Of a DNA stretch of 64,000 nt, positions 25,618 through 37,984 are shown piece after piece (the first letter of the stretch is position 1; every line of letters starts with the position of its first letter). This stretch comes from Cucumis sativus (taxonomy: Eukaryota; Streptophyta; Magnoliopsida; Cucurbitales; Cucurbitaceae), in NCBI RefSeq assembly GCF_000004075.3, contig NC_026655.2, positions 5,518,001 through 5,582,000 of the forward strand. The letters are read 5' to 3'. A model generated the notes under the pieces. It was not told where the DNA came from. It saw only the letters and a list, made by a program, of their open reading frames with translations, and ran no database searches. The translations under genes were made by a program, and so were the position numbers.

Positions 25618-26637
25618 TTACGTAGAAGTTATAGGGTCTGTAGTGCAGCCATTCTCATGGTCACAAGTTTGATCCGAATCGAAAAGCATTTTAGAGCTGC
25701 TCATCCGGTCAGTAGCAGTAAGATATAAACCATCATTGTACACATCGACATATCCAAATGCGTTGGTGCCAGGGGGGCACTCGAGGGCAGCTTCAAGAAC
25801 CCTATGATGTATTCCATGGGAATCAATTGCATATCCACCTTTATGATCATGTCCAGCCAGGCAAACTTTGACACAATTGTATTTGTGTATCAGGTCCATT
25901 ACTTCATCGTAGTTCCATAAAAGTGCTGCAAAAGATGTTGCCCCAGGATCAAGGGGCAGATGACAACAAACAATCACTTTTTGTTTCAAATGTGTTGCTT
26001 CCTTAAGTATACCATCTAACCATTTCAATTGTTCTTTACCAACTCCTCCATTGAACATAAGGTATCTTCTTCCTAAGCCAACCAATCCTGATGGGCTGTT
26101 TTTATCTGCATTTGGGTTTCTCTGAGACAAGATTTTAAGGGCCTCCACTGATTTTGGATGGTCCCGAGGCCAGCCAATAGCACTTATATCGTAACCATCA
26201 AGTACGACGAATCTGAAATTTGGAGTAGGTGAGAAGTCGTAATAAGCATGACCTTCATCATGATTTGGAATCTTCAATAATGGAAGTAATTCTTTGCGAG
26301 GAAGATTGTAAAGGCAGTGGTTTCCAATCATATGATATACCCGTCCATTAAAATTATCAAATTCACTAACTACTTTCTTAATAGTGCTGAACGATTGGTC
26401 CTTGGGGCAAAATCCATCAACAATATCTCCGAAGTTAAGGACAAATTTAAGCTTTTGGTGGTTGTTCCAGCTTTGAACTGCCCTTTTCAGCACAAGAATA
26501 CTATGTCGATAATAACGAGGAGTGCCGAGGAACGAGCGACCATCAGGAATATCAGCATATTGAACATCAGAGATAACACCGAAAGAAAATAAAGGCTGTT
26601 TTCCTTGAATACTTCCTATCCCATTTGCAGATGCCAT
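25618..26637 (-). CDS. calcineurin-like Mn2+-dependent ADP-ribose/CDP-alcohol diphosphatase
   Basis: One uninterrupted coding exon of 339 residues. The metallophosphoesterase motifs are all present in order: D24-x-Q26 (SDVQYAD), GDIVDG with D71, GNH with N106-H107, a CHLP motif in the third quarter and GHDH soon after. The family cleaves ADP-ribose, CDP-choline and related diphosphate compounds using two bound metals, and is linked to lipid-head-group and NAD/ADP-ribose turnover. There is no signal peptide or membrane segment, so a cytosolic location is likely. The start ATG is followed by a short, variable leader. A splice acceptor at 26659-26660 lies just upstream of it, consistent with an intron in the 5' UTR. 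The actual substrate cannot be read from sequence. Confidence 0.92.
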   Translation of the reverse strand: MASANGIGSIQGKQPLFSFGVISDVQYADIPDGRSFLGTPRYYRHSILVLKRAVQSWNNHQKLKFVLNFGDIVDGFCPKDQSFSTIKKVVSEFDNFNGRVYHMIGNHCLYNLPRKELLPLLKIPNHDEGHAYYDFSPTPNFRFVVLDGYDISAIGWPRDHPKSVEALKILSQRNPNADKNSPSGLVGLGRRYLMFNGGVGKEQLKWLDGILKEATHLKQKVIVCCHLPLDPGATSFAALLWNYDEVMDLIHKYNCVKVCLAGHDHKGGYAIDSHGIHHRVLEAALECPPGTNAFGYVDVYNDGLYLTATDRMSSSKMLFDSDQTCDHENGCTTDPITST

Positions 26638-26658
26638 GTTGTAGAAAACAGTTGAATC

Positions 26659-28444
26659 CTATAACAAAAACATGAACTATAAGAATAAGATGCCATAAGA
26701 TAAGATTGTAAAGGCAGGTTTCACACATTCGAGAAATGGCCACCATGCAATCAAAAGAACCATTTACCTACGGCTATGTCAACTTCTTGGAAGATAGAAA
26801 AGAAGAAAAAATATGTCTCGCTAACAAATGGAGATCTACATTTAATAAGTAAATCTTAACAAGGCAAAAATAGGTAGAATAAGATGAAAATGATTGATAA
26901 ACGGAAAACCTTTCCATTTATTACCATGGTCCTCTTCCACTGGACAAAAATGTTACGCCCTGGTTATGTATCTCAAATCTAACAACAGGCACCATGTGCA
27001 TTTTTTAGAGCATGGCTGTTGTAGTAGGCAGTCTGCTTTGATACCGAAGCAGTAAACCCTTAAGCCTGCTACATTATCTAGGTTTTCTTTCTTTCTTTTA
27101 CCTCTTTGTGGGATTTTGTTTTTCATTTGAGGTGGGGCTATGAATAAAAGAACAATAATAGAAAAAAAAAAGATGTATTTTCCTTTTCCTCAATGGGATT
27201 TCATCCATTTTTAAAGATAAAAGAAAAAGGCTTAGAAAATTGGCATAACAACAAATAAACTATCGGGCAACCAAATGGGCAATAAGTTCTGGAATACACG
27301 TATTCTTCTATATGAAAATCTCCCCAAGCAACTTTTCAACAGTCAACACTCTTCTCTCACAAAGTAAAAATAAGACCGTGAAAACAAAATGTTAGAGATA
27401 GAGATCAAAAGAAGTCTGGATCAGTACTATGGTGTGATATTCAAAGGTTCTCTGATAGAAGTTGTCAGATGTAACACTTGCGGAAGAAGAAAGAGTTATC
27501 AACTAGAAGCTTCCTAGTCATTCACCAAATCCACGTATAAAGCCATCAAATCTTCGATGCATTTTTTCATGGATTAATTTTCAAGGAAAAGTAGGCACAA
27601 AAGAGTTTCTGTTAACTTAATAAAATATATCAACATCTACATATTAGATAACATGGGGTTCAATCATATAACTAATTGACAACTAAAGAGTCAACCCTAT
27701 AAAGATTATGAGGTCCCTTGATTAAGGTGAGATCCTCAACATTCTCTCTCAAGATGGGCCATCATTTTTTAATTAGATTCAAATTCTTTTAGACCAAATA
27801 CTAATTTAGGGTTGATATCATATTATATAACATAAGTTCCATCTTCATAATCCATTGACAAAGAAAAGAGTAGTTCATATTGTACCAGATATTTCAATTA
27901 ACCCGGGAATCTGGGATCCTCAACACTTCATGAAAACAATCTAGCTATTCAAACAACTACCTTAAATTCACTAAAACGTTGTACATTGGTTCAAAATTAA
28001 ACCCCAACCCAACGGCCAACCATCAATCAGTAACATCAGACATAAATAACCCAAGCATTCTAAAATTTTCTACTAATAACTAAACAGAACAACCAAAACA
28101 AGTAGAACCCATATCGTGAAAAACCCTAAAACCTAAAAAAAAGAGAAAAAAAAAAAAAGACATCAATCAGATAGTAGGTTCATAACCAAAGTGTTTGAAC
28201 TGATGAAAGTTCCTAATGCGCAGCAATAAACCATTCAACGGGCAACTGGAAAGCAGAAAAAAGTAATTTAAAAGCAATAGATGAAGAAAACGAGGGAAGT
28301 CAGGCATTATGGTTAAAATCAACACCAGGTTAATCGGAAAAGCTGTGTAAATAACGATGAACAGAAATCAAAGTCATGGATATGGATGAATGGAGAAGAA
28401 GAAAGAGAAAAAAAAGAAGGAGGGAAATTCGTAATTCAAATTAC
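26659..28444 (-). other. 5'-UTR intron of the metallophosphoesterase gene
   Basis: On the minus strand a donor (GATTCAG|GTAATT) lies at 28444 and an acceptor (TTATAG|GATTC) ends at 26659, 22 bp above the ATG. The roughly 1.79-kb interval has no coding frame. Long leader introns in plants often raise expression. Inferred from splice signals only. Confidence 0.6.
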
Positions 28445-28566
28445 CTGAATCCTGAGAGAATTGAAGAGAAGAGAAGAGAAAAGAAAAAGGAAAACAAAGA
28501 ATGAATTGTTAAGGGAAAATTGGGAAGAATTGAAGAAACAGAATGGGAGAAGAAGTTGGGTTACGT

Positions 28567-28577
28567 TATATATATAA
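28567..28577 (-). promoter_or_regulatory. TATA box of the metallophosphoesterase gene
   Basis: TATATATAA on the minus strand lies about 120 bp above the proposed leader-exon donor, so the non-coding first exon would be about 90 bp. Confidence 0.5.
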
Positions 28578-28790
28578 TTATGAATACGGCGAGATTTAGC
28601 TGGTATGGTCTGGTGAGGTGAGGTGTGAGCCGTGAGGGTAGTTGTTAAAAATTCGAGTGACGGAAATACCCTTAAACAAAAATACCTAAAAGACTATATT
28701 GTCCTTTGAACGCGTGCTTACGTGGTCCAATGGAATCTACCAACTCCAATGGGTCCCACAACTTATTTTAATTTTTTACACACGTGGCAT

Positions 28791-28819
28791 TTATATAATA
28801 TATATATACAACTCACGTG
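28791..28819 (-). promoter_or_regulatory. two G-boxes upstream of the metallophosphoesterase gene
   Basis: CACGTGGC at 28791 and CACGTG at 28814 lie about 220-250 bp upstream of the TATA box. These are typical bZIP/bHLH binding cores for light, ABA or stress control. Function here is inferred. Confidence 0.4.
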
Positions 28820-28829
28820 CTAATTAAAT

Positions 28830-29630
28830 AGGTAAAGTTTTAGATCTTTGGTTGAGAAATTTGTCATAAACAACTTTTCAAATAATATATAATCTTTTCA
28901 AATCTTAAATTTGTTGTTCAAATTTCTCCATATTTGATTATATCTACGAATTTTATATTAATTTTGTATATGATTTTCCAAATCTTTGTTCTAACTTTCT
29001 TTTTACAATTATATAAAATTTCAAATGAATTAACCAATTATGATTCGTTTTATGGATCTCAAATGTAGTGTAGTGTAATTTTTGCAAAAAAAAAAAATAG
29101 CGTAAGACTTGGAAAAAATATAAAAGATCTCAATGTTGATCCACAGATTTCGTCGAGAATGTTTACTTTCAATTCAACTTGATGAATATTTGAATGAATA
29201 TGAAGATTCAAAATCTAGAATAGATTTTTAAAATTCTATCCATATCTCACCTTTAGAGATCTATATACTTTGTAAGAAGATTAGAGGAGAAGACGAGAGA
29301 ACAAAATGTAAAGATTGATAAAATAGTACTAATGAATAATGCATTATAATATAACACAGTCGAGAGTTGTTACAAATCTATATAAGAAATTAGATATATA
29401 TCTCATCATCTTCAGCTAATGGATTTAGTACTGATGAAACATTTTAAATGAGGTGATGTATAAATTGTTGTTTTGCTATGAAGGGAAAAACTTAGCTCAG
29501 AAGAGAGAATCATCCTTGGAAGGAAGAGTCTGCATATTTTTCAGGCTCAACAGTAGTGGATGAAAAGAATATCAAATTTGCCATGGTTTGCTCTTCATGT
29601 AAAGCATTGCTAAAACAACTATCCCCATTG
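28830..29630. other. intergenic region and 3' UTR of quinolinate synthase
   Basis: AT-rich DNA between the promoter of the metallophosphoesterase gene and the stop codon of quinolinate synthase. It should include the latter's 3' UTR. No gene seen. Confidence 0.5.
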
Positions 29631-32600
29631 CTAATGCCGTTTAGCTATCTGATGAACAAGTTTCTCTGACAGATGTTTTGCAGCCTGAAAAAGGGATCCA
29701 GTGAAGGAGAATCCAAATATCAAGTAAAGCTCATGCAAGTTAATAGAGGAGGAGGAACAAACCTGGAAATCTCTCATGTGCAAGATTGGTTCGCAACCAA
29801 TATCTGCAACTGATTTTCCAGTTACTGTGTGTAGTTTGAATCTCTTGGCTTCATAAGATGATATTGCGCTTTTGTTATTGGGTAGTTCGTGACAAACTTT
29901 CATGAGAGAGCTGAGAGAATTCATCTGGATAATTGGAAACAAGATGATTATGCTAAGAGAAAAGGGAATTCAGCAATGCAGTAGGTTAGATTTCTTTTTA
30001 GTAACCGGAAGAAAAAGCATGTTACTCATAGTATACAAGTTTGATTGGATCAATTAGCACAACTTCTCCATGATTTGCCTCCGGCCAAGTCTACTATTAA
30101 GAAAAATTTATATATCTTCATATCAATACTGCCCTTTTGAAACAATTTTTGTTTGCGTCTCTCAAGTAAGCTAGAACTCCCCCCCGATTCAATTCCTTGT
30201 TCCTCCATCACTTGATTTGCAAACTCCTAGCTCTAGATGTACATTTCAACCCAACCTGTCTTTTTCTGATTCATTAGCGTTGGAACCATGAACATTCATA
30301 CAACTTTTTTTTTCTCCTTATCTCATCGGTCATTCCAGATTTTTTTTCTGAAAAGAGTCTGATGACTCTGTTTCTGTCAATTCATCATGCCAAGTTACCC
30401 TTTACTTCCATCACATACTACAAACCTCCAATAGTATAAATTTTGAATCCGGTTCAAAAGAAAACAGCGAAATAGAACATAGAAAAACAAACGAAACAAA
30501 GTTATAAAGATAATTCCAGAAGCCTAAAAGCCTTTCCCTGAGCCAAACTCAATAAGAACCCTCAGATGATGATAATACTCCTCATAGGCATATTCCCATT
30601 CATAAGAACTTTCTAGTAACAATTCTCTCCAATACCGTTTCAGCACCAATGTCAACTATGTTAGAGAATCAACCCATGGCATAAGCACACCCATGGATGA
30701 GAAGATGACAGCTAACCGACCAAAGAAAATTTTGACAAATCTCAGAAACTAACTAGCAAACCAAGGACATCAGTTAGGCTAAGTTTTCTCCCTCCAATCA
30801 GTTTGAGGGAAAACGAATTGATTTTAGTCAGGATTCCCTATTTAGAATTGAAACATACTACATATGCCCCCCTCACATTATCCAGATAAAATGAATGAGA
30901 CTACGATTGCAATGGTTGATAAAATTACTGTAAATACTAACCTTCATGTATGGACATGATGCACAGCCACCGTGAAGAGAACATCCCTCCCCACTGGAAA
31001 CTCCAGGAACTACAGGTAAATTGATCTCACCAAGTACAACCGACTTTTGGCCTGGGGATGAACTTGATGACGTTTTTGTCAATGAATCTGAAGACACGGG
31101 AAAGACAATCTCCACATTGATCTTTGCTCCACCAGAAGTGGATTTTGCAGAATTTAATAAATTACGAACGGCTGCCACAATTGAAGTTATCATTCCAGAT
31201 TCTGTTCCCAACACGAATTGTAAATGTTCATTTACATTTCTGTCTAAAGCTTCTTGCACCCTTTGTTTTATGAAATCTAATATATTCTGGGTGGAACCTA
31301 CAATTCCCATTCCTCTTCTTTTTGCTTCCATCGCTAAAGCAAACATTTCTCCGGGGACTTCAAAGTGAGCAGTAAGAAATGCATCACAATACATTTCATT
31401 TATCTTCTCCACGACTTCATGCCCGAAAAGATGATGTACAATGCACGTACCTTCCTGAAATTAGAAAACATCAATTATGTCAAATAACAATAATAATCTA
31501 GAGATCAACACCATCTGGTACAAAAAATATTAGAAAATGGTGCCAAAATCAATGAAGATATCATGATCCAACAAAACACCTGAGAGGCTCAAGATTTGTA
31601 CATGCAGGTTCAATCAAAGCCTACGGTTAAGAGAAAGGGTGAAGAGAGAGTATGTACAAGTTCCACAAAACCTGATAATAGTGCAGACGAGGGAGCAATG
31701 ATCTAATTGAGTCCCTGTTATGTTTTGGATGAATTTTTGCAATTTCTTCATCTGTCATCTTGGTCATCTGCTGTAACAGCTCTACTATATTTGCACCCAT
31801 GTAGGAATCCGGCCCATACCAAACATTTAATTCTGGTACTTGAGCAAAAGCCTGTGACAAAGCAAAGAAAGAGTTATGAAGATTCCCAGTTTATTTTGAA
31901 GTTGGTTTTACTTGCTGCTAAAAGACTATTAAGAACCCGAATGAATAAAATTTAAAAATGAGTAAAATATTTCTACCTGCAAAATTGTTGGCATTACATT
32001 TGAAGAAGTACAGGTAATTGTTGGAACAAGCTCATGAGCGTAGGCTTTAGTTTCTAATGACGTATTTATATAGATAACATGCAAGGAGGGATAATCCTTT
32101 GAAGCCATTTCAAGATAATTCATATAGGAAGGAGTAGCTGCAGCATCGGCCAAAGAACAACTGATCAGTTCATCAGACATTCTGTACACACCTACCTGCA
32201 TATGTGGAATCATTATCAATACCTTAATTGTTCCACCACTAAATACTTGAAGCAGCAACATCTAAATTAATCGATAGAAGGCCACAAAATGCACCATGAT
32301 GTAAAGTGAACAAGTTTCATCCATTTACCATACAAAGGAAGGTTAAAAAGCTACTTTTTTTGGAAAAAAACTTTTGAACTAGAGATGATACTAGACTACT
32401 ACAAAAGCTTTAATACTTCATAAAAAGGAATCTTGTGGAACATCAGGCATGGAGATTCAAATATCAGGAACAGGAAGCAGGCTTTCAAATGAATTACAGC
32501 CTGAGTTACTTTAACTGTCAGCAGTTCATCTAGTATCTAGAGATAACAGTGAAAGGTTAAGAAGAAATTTGGGAAGACGAGGATGCACCTCTCCAAAGCC

Positions 32601-34072
32601 AGCTTGATCAAGAATTGCACGCACATTTTCTGACATAAAATCTACACCAAGTACTGTTACAAATTGGCATCCATCTTTAGCCATCTTGACAGCCATATCT
32701 GCCATTACCAATGAATCAGATATATAAATGTGGGGCCATTCCTTCTGGGCAGCAGTTAACACCCCTTGGACTTCAGGATCCATGTAAAAATGTGCAACAA
32801 CGCCAATCTTTTTTTCCTTCAGCACTTTGACAAGCTCTTTCACCGTAGAATCATTTGGAAACAAATATCTTGCCTGGAAAGAAGCTGAATAAATGTATTG
32901 CTACCAGAAACCAATTTCAAGAAACAATGTAAACTTCAAACTAATCACAATGAAAAACCGATATACTATCATCCAACTCTGCCACCCATAACAAACAAAG
33001 TATCATTAAACCAAACAAAATACTAACTTTCTCCAAAAGTCATGACACACAAACCCCACTAGTGAAACATGTCTGATCCATGTTCTAAAGATATGCACGT
33101 GCTTTAAGGTGCTAAATACATATATTTTTTCTGTCTCCACATAAAAGGAATGCACAGTGAACGAAATCCAATAAGTTTTTTTTTTTTTTTTGAACTCCAA
33201 GAATATTGATTAAAGATTTTGCTAACTCTTATACTTAAACTACTTTGTTTATTTTTCATAGTTAAATGTCCTTTTCCCTTTCCCTTCCCCATCACCATTA
33301 ATCCATAATCCATAATTTATATTAAATGTCCAGTAACCTGAGCTTCGGCATAGCTTCCTTTAGCATGAATTCCATCAGCAGTCACAACCAAAGATGGAAA
33401 CGGCTCAAATGGCGATTTCCCTTCAAGCTCAGCAATCAAAGCCTTTGTTTTCTTTTGCATACTAATCAAAACATTGTACCAAGTATTCACTCTCGATCGT
33501 TCTCCACCCGTTAATCCCACATTCAAAGCAGCCAAATCTTCTGTTTTTAACCGCAGAACATCCTCAGGCATCGCACCATCAAGCACCGAAACTAAACACG
33601 AACAAAACCCTTTAGAGATCTCCGAATCACTATCCGCAGCAAACCTCATCTTGCCCTCTTGATCAATCCGCACCTCCAACCACACCTGCGCCGTACACCC
33701 CATGACCCGATTCGAGTCAAGTCTCGCAGAGGCATCTAAAGGAGGAAGAAAACTCGCATACCTTAACAACCGCTTCACTCTATCAACCGGCTCGGATATG
33801 GACTCGAACTCATCAATCAGACGCTGAAGCCTAAAAGAGACGAGCTCGGTAATAGAAGAGGGAGAGAGGGTAGCAGCAGAGCATGAGAATCGAGAGTTGT
33901 GACTTGGGGTACTGGATTGAGGCGATTGAACACATCTAAGAGTGTCGAAGAACGGAATAGGAGCCTTTTGAGTGCGAAACTTAACATGGGTACACTTAGA
34001 ATTAGGTTTCCAGCAAAGAGATACAACAGAAGAAGGGGTAGCTCTACTTGTCTTAATCGCAGAGAAGTTCAT
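29631..34072 (-). CDS. QS: quinolinate synthase, chloroplastic (SufE-NadA fusion)
   Basis: Seven exons on the minus strand: 34072-33338, 32873-32589, 32195-31977, 31851-31672, 31454-30942, 29924-29763 and 29684-29631, all phase 0. They give 715 residues, close to the Arabidopsis enzyme. A Ser/Thr-rich plastid transit peptide (about 1-65) leads into a SufE domain, with its sulfur-accepting Cys in VMGC126TAQVW. The NadA domain starts at about 246. Candidate [4Fe-4S] ligands are C402 (TCTSSN), C477 (GTCIVHH, less sure) and C640 (CPYMKMN). The enzyme condenses iminoaspartate with dihydroxyacetone phosphate to quinolinate, the entry step of NAD synthesis in plastids; SufE helps build the cluster. 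The first in-frame ATG is at 34072; the frame is open further upstream but with no ATG. The plant lineage has this fusion generally, so it is not unusual. Confidence 0.95.
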
Positions 34073-34200
34073 TGCAAGAAGAGAAATGCAGAAAGGTGGA
34101 GAGAATGAAGAGAAGGATAAAGGGGAAGCGATCAACTAATAGGTTGGAGGCTTAAAGCGCGATCCTCGAGGGAAAAACACAAGAAAAGTCCGACACGAAA

Positions 34201-34219
34201 AGCAGAGAGAGAGAGAGAG
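34201..34219. promoter_or_regulatory. GA/CT tract in the QS leader/promoter
   Basis: A GA repeat on the plus strand reads as a CT (Y-patch-like) tract on the QS sense strand, about 130 bp above the start codon. Pyrimidine patches are common near plant transcription starts. Confidence 0.4.
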
Positions 34220-34654
34220 GCAGAACCATTAATTAAATGGAAGGTCGAAATCCCAATTCGCAGATGATGACAATCGCTGCTCCACTGATTTTGTTAGAGC
34301 CAATTATGCTTCAATTTTAATGGGTAATCTTCGATTTTGAAGCTGGTAAGTAAAGGGAAATGGAAAATTCAGAAAGTACTGAAGTGAAAATTGTAAAGAG
34401 ACGAAGAAATGAGAACAAATTGCAATGTGTAATCTTCAGTTCAATCGGATGATGGCTCCACAGTTAAAGAGAGACAAAAGTGAAGAGACAAAAGGCGCCA
34501 TGGAAATGGAAAACGAAAGTGATAGATGAAAAAGCAGAAACAAATTGGTGTTCATCGATGAAAAATTATGGGCATGCCCCACTGCCACTAGCCTTCCTCT
34601 ACCATTCAATTGAATTCTGACACGTAATCTTCACTTTTCTGTTGCATCGGAAAT

Positions 34655-34690
34655 GAAAACGAAAACGAAAACGAAAACGGAAACGAGAGT
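34655..34690. repeat. GAAAAC hexanucleotide repeat
   Basis: Five to six tandem, slightly imperfect copies of GAAAAC upstream of the QS gene. Likely length-variable. Confidence 0.7.
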
Positions 34691-35609
34691 CTTTTGATTT
34701 ATTCATTCATTTGGTATCTATTGAATTTTCCATCTGAAGTTTGTGAACTAATATAACTATTGTTGTCAATTCTTAGGGACCCTCTCGATTTGTTTAGGGG
34801 CGATTGTTTGGGATGGGTGTGGCTGCTCAATCTGCCTTTTTTGAGGGATTTTTGTGTGCTGAAGTGGGTGAAGCCGTGACTTTCCTTTTCTGTCTCAGTT
34901 TTGTAGCTAAAATTAGGAGTTTTCTTCATTTTAGATGGAGTCTTTGACGCTGAAGTTGTGGTGAAAATATTTCATTTTGTTAAGTTTTGCTTCATCTCCT
35001 TTTTGAGCTATATGTGCTTCAATTTATGATTTTATCTCTCACCTAAACATTGTGGCCTTTAGTTTTGCACTGCGTTTTTGTAATGGGTTGCCCATAATTT
35101 GACGACTCGCAATTACCCATCAAAAAGATCCAAGCTCAAAACATTCTAAGAGTGTTGCTCAAATGAAAAATCAAAATCTTGAGTGTTGGATTAGATAGAC
35201 TAGACTTGGTCTTCTCACCAAAAGAAGATTAGTTTAGAGATCAAAGTATTCTCTTATAGGTTGATTAGACTCGTAAGTGCAAATTAGAGATGCTTCATCC
35301 ATGACCCCAAGACTACAACCTAATCTATCTACCAGTTGACTTCAATAGCAACATGAATCCCATATCAAACACAAGCAAGCTTTCTCACTGTTAGCCTTGA
35401 AGGAATCCAAGTTTAATATAGTTCATATAGTGTATTGTAATACTACAACGATTTGTTATTATTTTGTGTGACAAAGAAAGATAGTGATCAGTTATAAATG
35501 AGGAACAACTTCTACAATCATTTTCAGCCGTTAGCCTAAACCCACAAAATAAAACACAGCCAAAAACCAAATTACAGCAATTAACGTAACACATCAAACA
35601 AATAGTAGA

Positions 35610-37603
35610 TTAAATTGAAGGTGTTATTGGCTTAAGAAAAAGGGGATTTTTCTTGACGAGAGCAATCCCCATGTCTTCAGACATATCCATGTCTTTAGCC
35701 ACCATATTATCATCAGCCAACTTCCAATCAAACCACTGTAAAAGGTTAGCCAACACATATTCGATTGAAGCAAAAGCAAAATTCATCCCTGGGCAAATTC
35801 TTCTCCCAGCACCAAATGGTAGGCAATGACACTCTTGCCCTTTGAAATCAACTGGGTTGTTCATAAATCTCTCTGGGATGAACTGCTCTGGATTTTCCCA
35901 GATGTTTGGATCTCTTTGAATCGCCCAAGCATTGAAAAACACTCTGGTTTTTGATGGAATACAGTAACCTCCAAGCTTTACCATTTCAGATGTTTCTCTA
36001 GGTAACAATAGAGGAGCTGGTGGATGAACCCTTAGTGATTCTTTGATAACACATTCTAGATATTTCATTTTAAGGATATCATTCTCATCTATCTTTGTCT
36101 TTTTCCCCACTACTTTTCTTACTTCTTCTTGTGCTTTCTTCATCATGGTTGGATTTCTTGCTAGCTCTGCAATTGTCCATTCCAATACTGATGTAGTTGT
36201 ATCCGTTCCAGCTATGAACATATCCTGAAACAATCGTAGTGTTAGATCGAGCCTTATCTGTTTGATGATGGGCCAAGAAGCTATGAACGTATCCTGAAAC
36301 ACATATATAAAAGATACAGGATATGACGACATGACTTTGTCTGACAACATGTCATGTGTTTAAAAAGTTTAGTACACAAGCACGACAAAGACTCGTTTGT
36401 TAAAGCATAAATTTTTAAACAAGAAGGAAATTCATAGATAATAAGTTTATCCATTTCGTTTGTATGCTTAAAAAATTAGTTTGATGTATTTTGTTTCCGA
36501 ACTTTATTATTTTTGTCATATATGTGTTGACTTGGTTAGTATATGTAAGAAGTGTTTGATGCATGTCTACTGAATGTTGGTCCTATTTATACAACTAACA
36601 TCTATTGTACTAAAAGTGTACAGAGGGTTCAAGAGACGTTCACAACTAATGAAACTAAAGTGTCTGCTATTCTTAGATGGTATGTTTACATACGTCGTGT
36701 AGGAAGGAGAAATACCTCTAACACTGATTTTAGACTTTCTTGAGTAAATTCAATACCAAGATCATCCCTCTGTTGAACTCGGAGAAGAATGTCGACGAAA
36801 TCTTCTCTGTCACTTCGAAAATCATCTTTCTTCTTTGTCTTGTGCTCTGCAATAAACTGTTCAAGAAAAGCATCAAGTGCACCAGAAGTTTCTTTCAGTT
36901 TCCCAATCAAGCCAGTGATATTGTCAACCCATCCAAAAGCAGGGAAGAAATCTCCCACGCTGAAACCCACAACTAACTTGGCCATCTTTCTTGTTAGCTC
37001 ACCAAATCTACTCTTTCCATTTTCATCCTCAAACTTTTCTCCAAATATACATCTTGAAATTATGTTATTAGAGGTTGAGGTAATCAAATCACTAAGATTA
37101 ACAGATACACCTTCAGATGTGGCTTTATGTACCTTACTCACCAAGATTTCAACTTCTTCTTCCCTTACATACTGAAATCCTTGTACTCTTCTCTGACTTA
37201 GAAGTTCAAGAGTGCAAATCTTCTTTAACCCTCTCCAGTATTCTCCATATGGAGAAAAGCCAACATCTTTGTATCCATAGAAAAACAAATTGGCTGCTGT
37301 TGATTTGGGTCTGTTAGAGAAAGTGATATCATGATTCTTGAATATCTCTCTGGCCATATCTGCTGAGGAAACCACAAGAGTTGGAGTGGATCCCAGTTGT
37401 AGAAACATGAGAGAACCATACTTTTTAGAGAGATCTTGAAGAGATCGATGAGGATATCTGCCCAATTGATGAAGGTTTCCAATTATTGGTAGCTTTGGTG
37501 GTGATGGAGGTAAGTCCACTCTTCTGGGTTTAAAGAATAACTTGAGAAAAAGAAGGAATAGTACGAAAAATAGAGAGAAATTCAAGAGATTGAACTGATC
37601 CAT
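35610..37603 (-). CDS. cytochrome P450, CYP71 family (copy 1)
   Basis: Two exons on the minus strand, 37603-36716 and 36224-35610, joined in phase 0, give 500 residues. An N-terminal membrane anchor (FSLFFVLFLLFLKLFF) is followed by the proline hinge PPSPPKLPIIGN. The oxygen-binding I-helix AGTDTT is at 301-306, ExxR (E358-R361) is in KESLR, the PERF motif is present, and the heme loop is FGAGRRICPG with Cys440. All P450 hallmarks are intact. CYP71s are ER-bound mono-oxygenases of specialised metabolism (terpenoids, alkaloids, phenylpropanoids); the substrate is not predictable here. An upstream in-frame ATG at 37651 would add 16 residues; 37603 is preferred because the anchor then starts normally. 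A second, near-identical acceptor lies at 36293 and would add 23 residues in frame. Confidence 0.93.
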
Positions 37604-37984
37604 ATGATCGTCAAGTTGGATTGATCCATCTTTTCTGGATTGGTTAAGCATATATCATATGGTTCCCATGTTCCAATGAATAAAAAATTGCCCATATCCT
37701 GCCTTGTGGATCTATTAGACATTAAATTTTAATCATATCATTTTAATAATACAAAATGTGTCACACCCCTCGATTTAAATAATAAATCAGTGTTGGTGAT
37801 AGGATAGCTGTTCCTTGTAGTGTAATCTATTGATAATATAACAACTAAGCAAAGTGTAATTTATAGATTTTGTTGATATAATAGAAAGAGGGTGTGATTC
37901 CAAAGATCATACATGCTATAATTCATTTAAATTAACTAAAAAAATAGGAAACAAATGTTTAATAAAGTTGGAGTTCAAAGTCTA

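Larger units (their letters stand above)
34073..35609. other. intergenic region: QS promoter side and CYP71 3' side
   Basis: No supported gene. It contains the QS upstream region, a short GAAAAC hexamer repeat near 34655-34690 and the 3' UTR of the first P450. Short open frames here lack any recognisable domain. Confidence 0.5.

Noticed and set aside
34073..34135. An N-terminal extension of quinolinate synthase.
   Set aside because: The frame is open but contains no ATG before 34072; the apparent start at 34135 is TTG.
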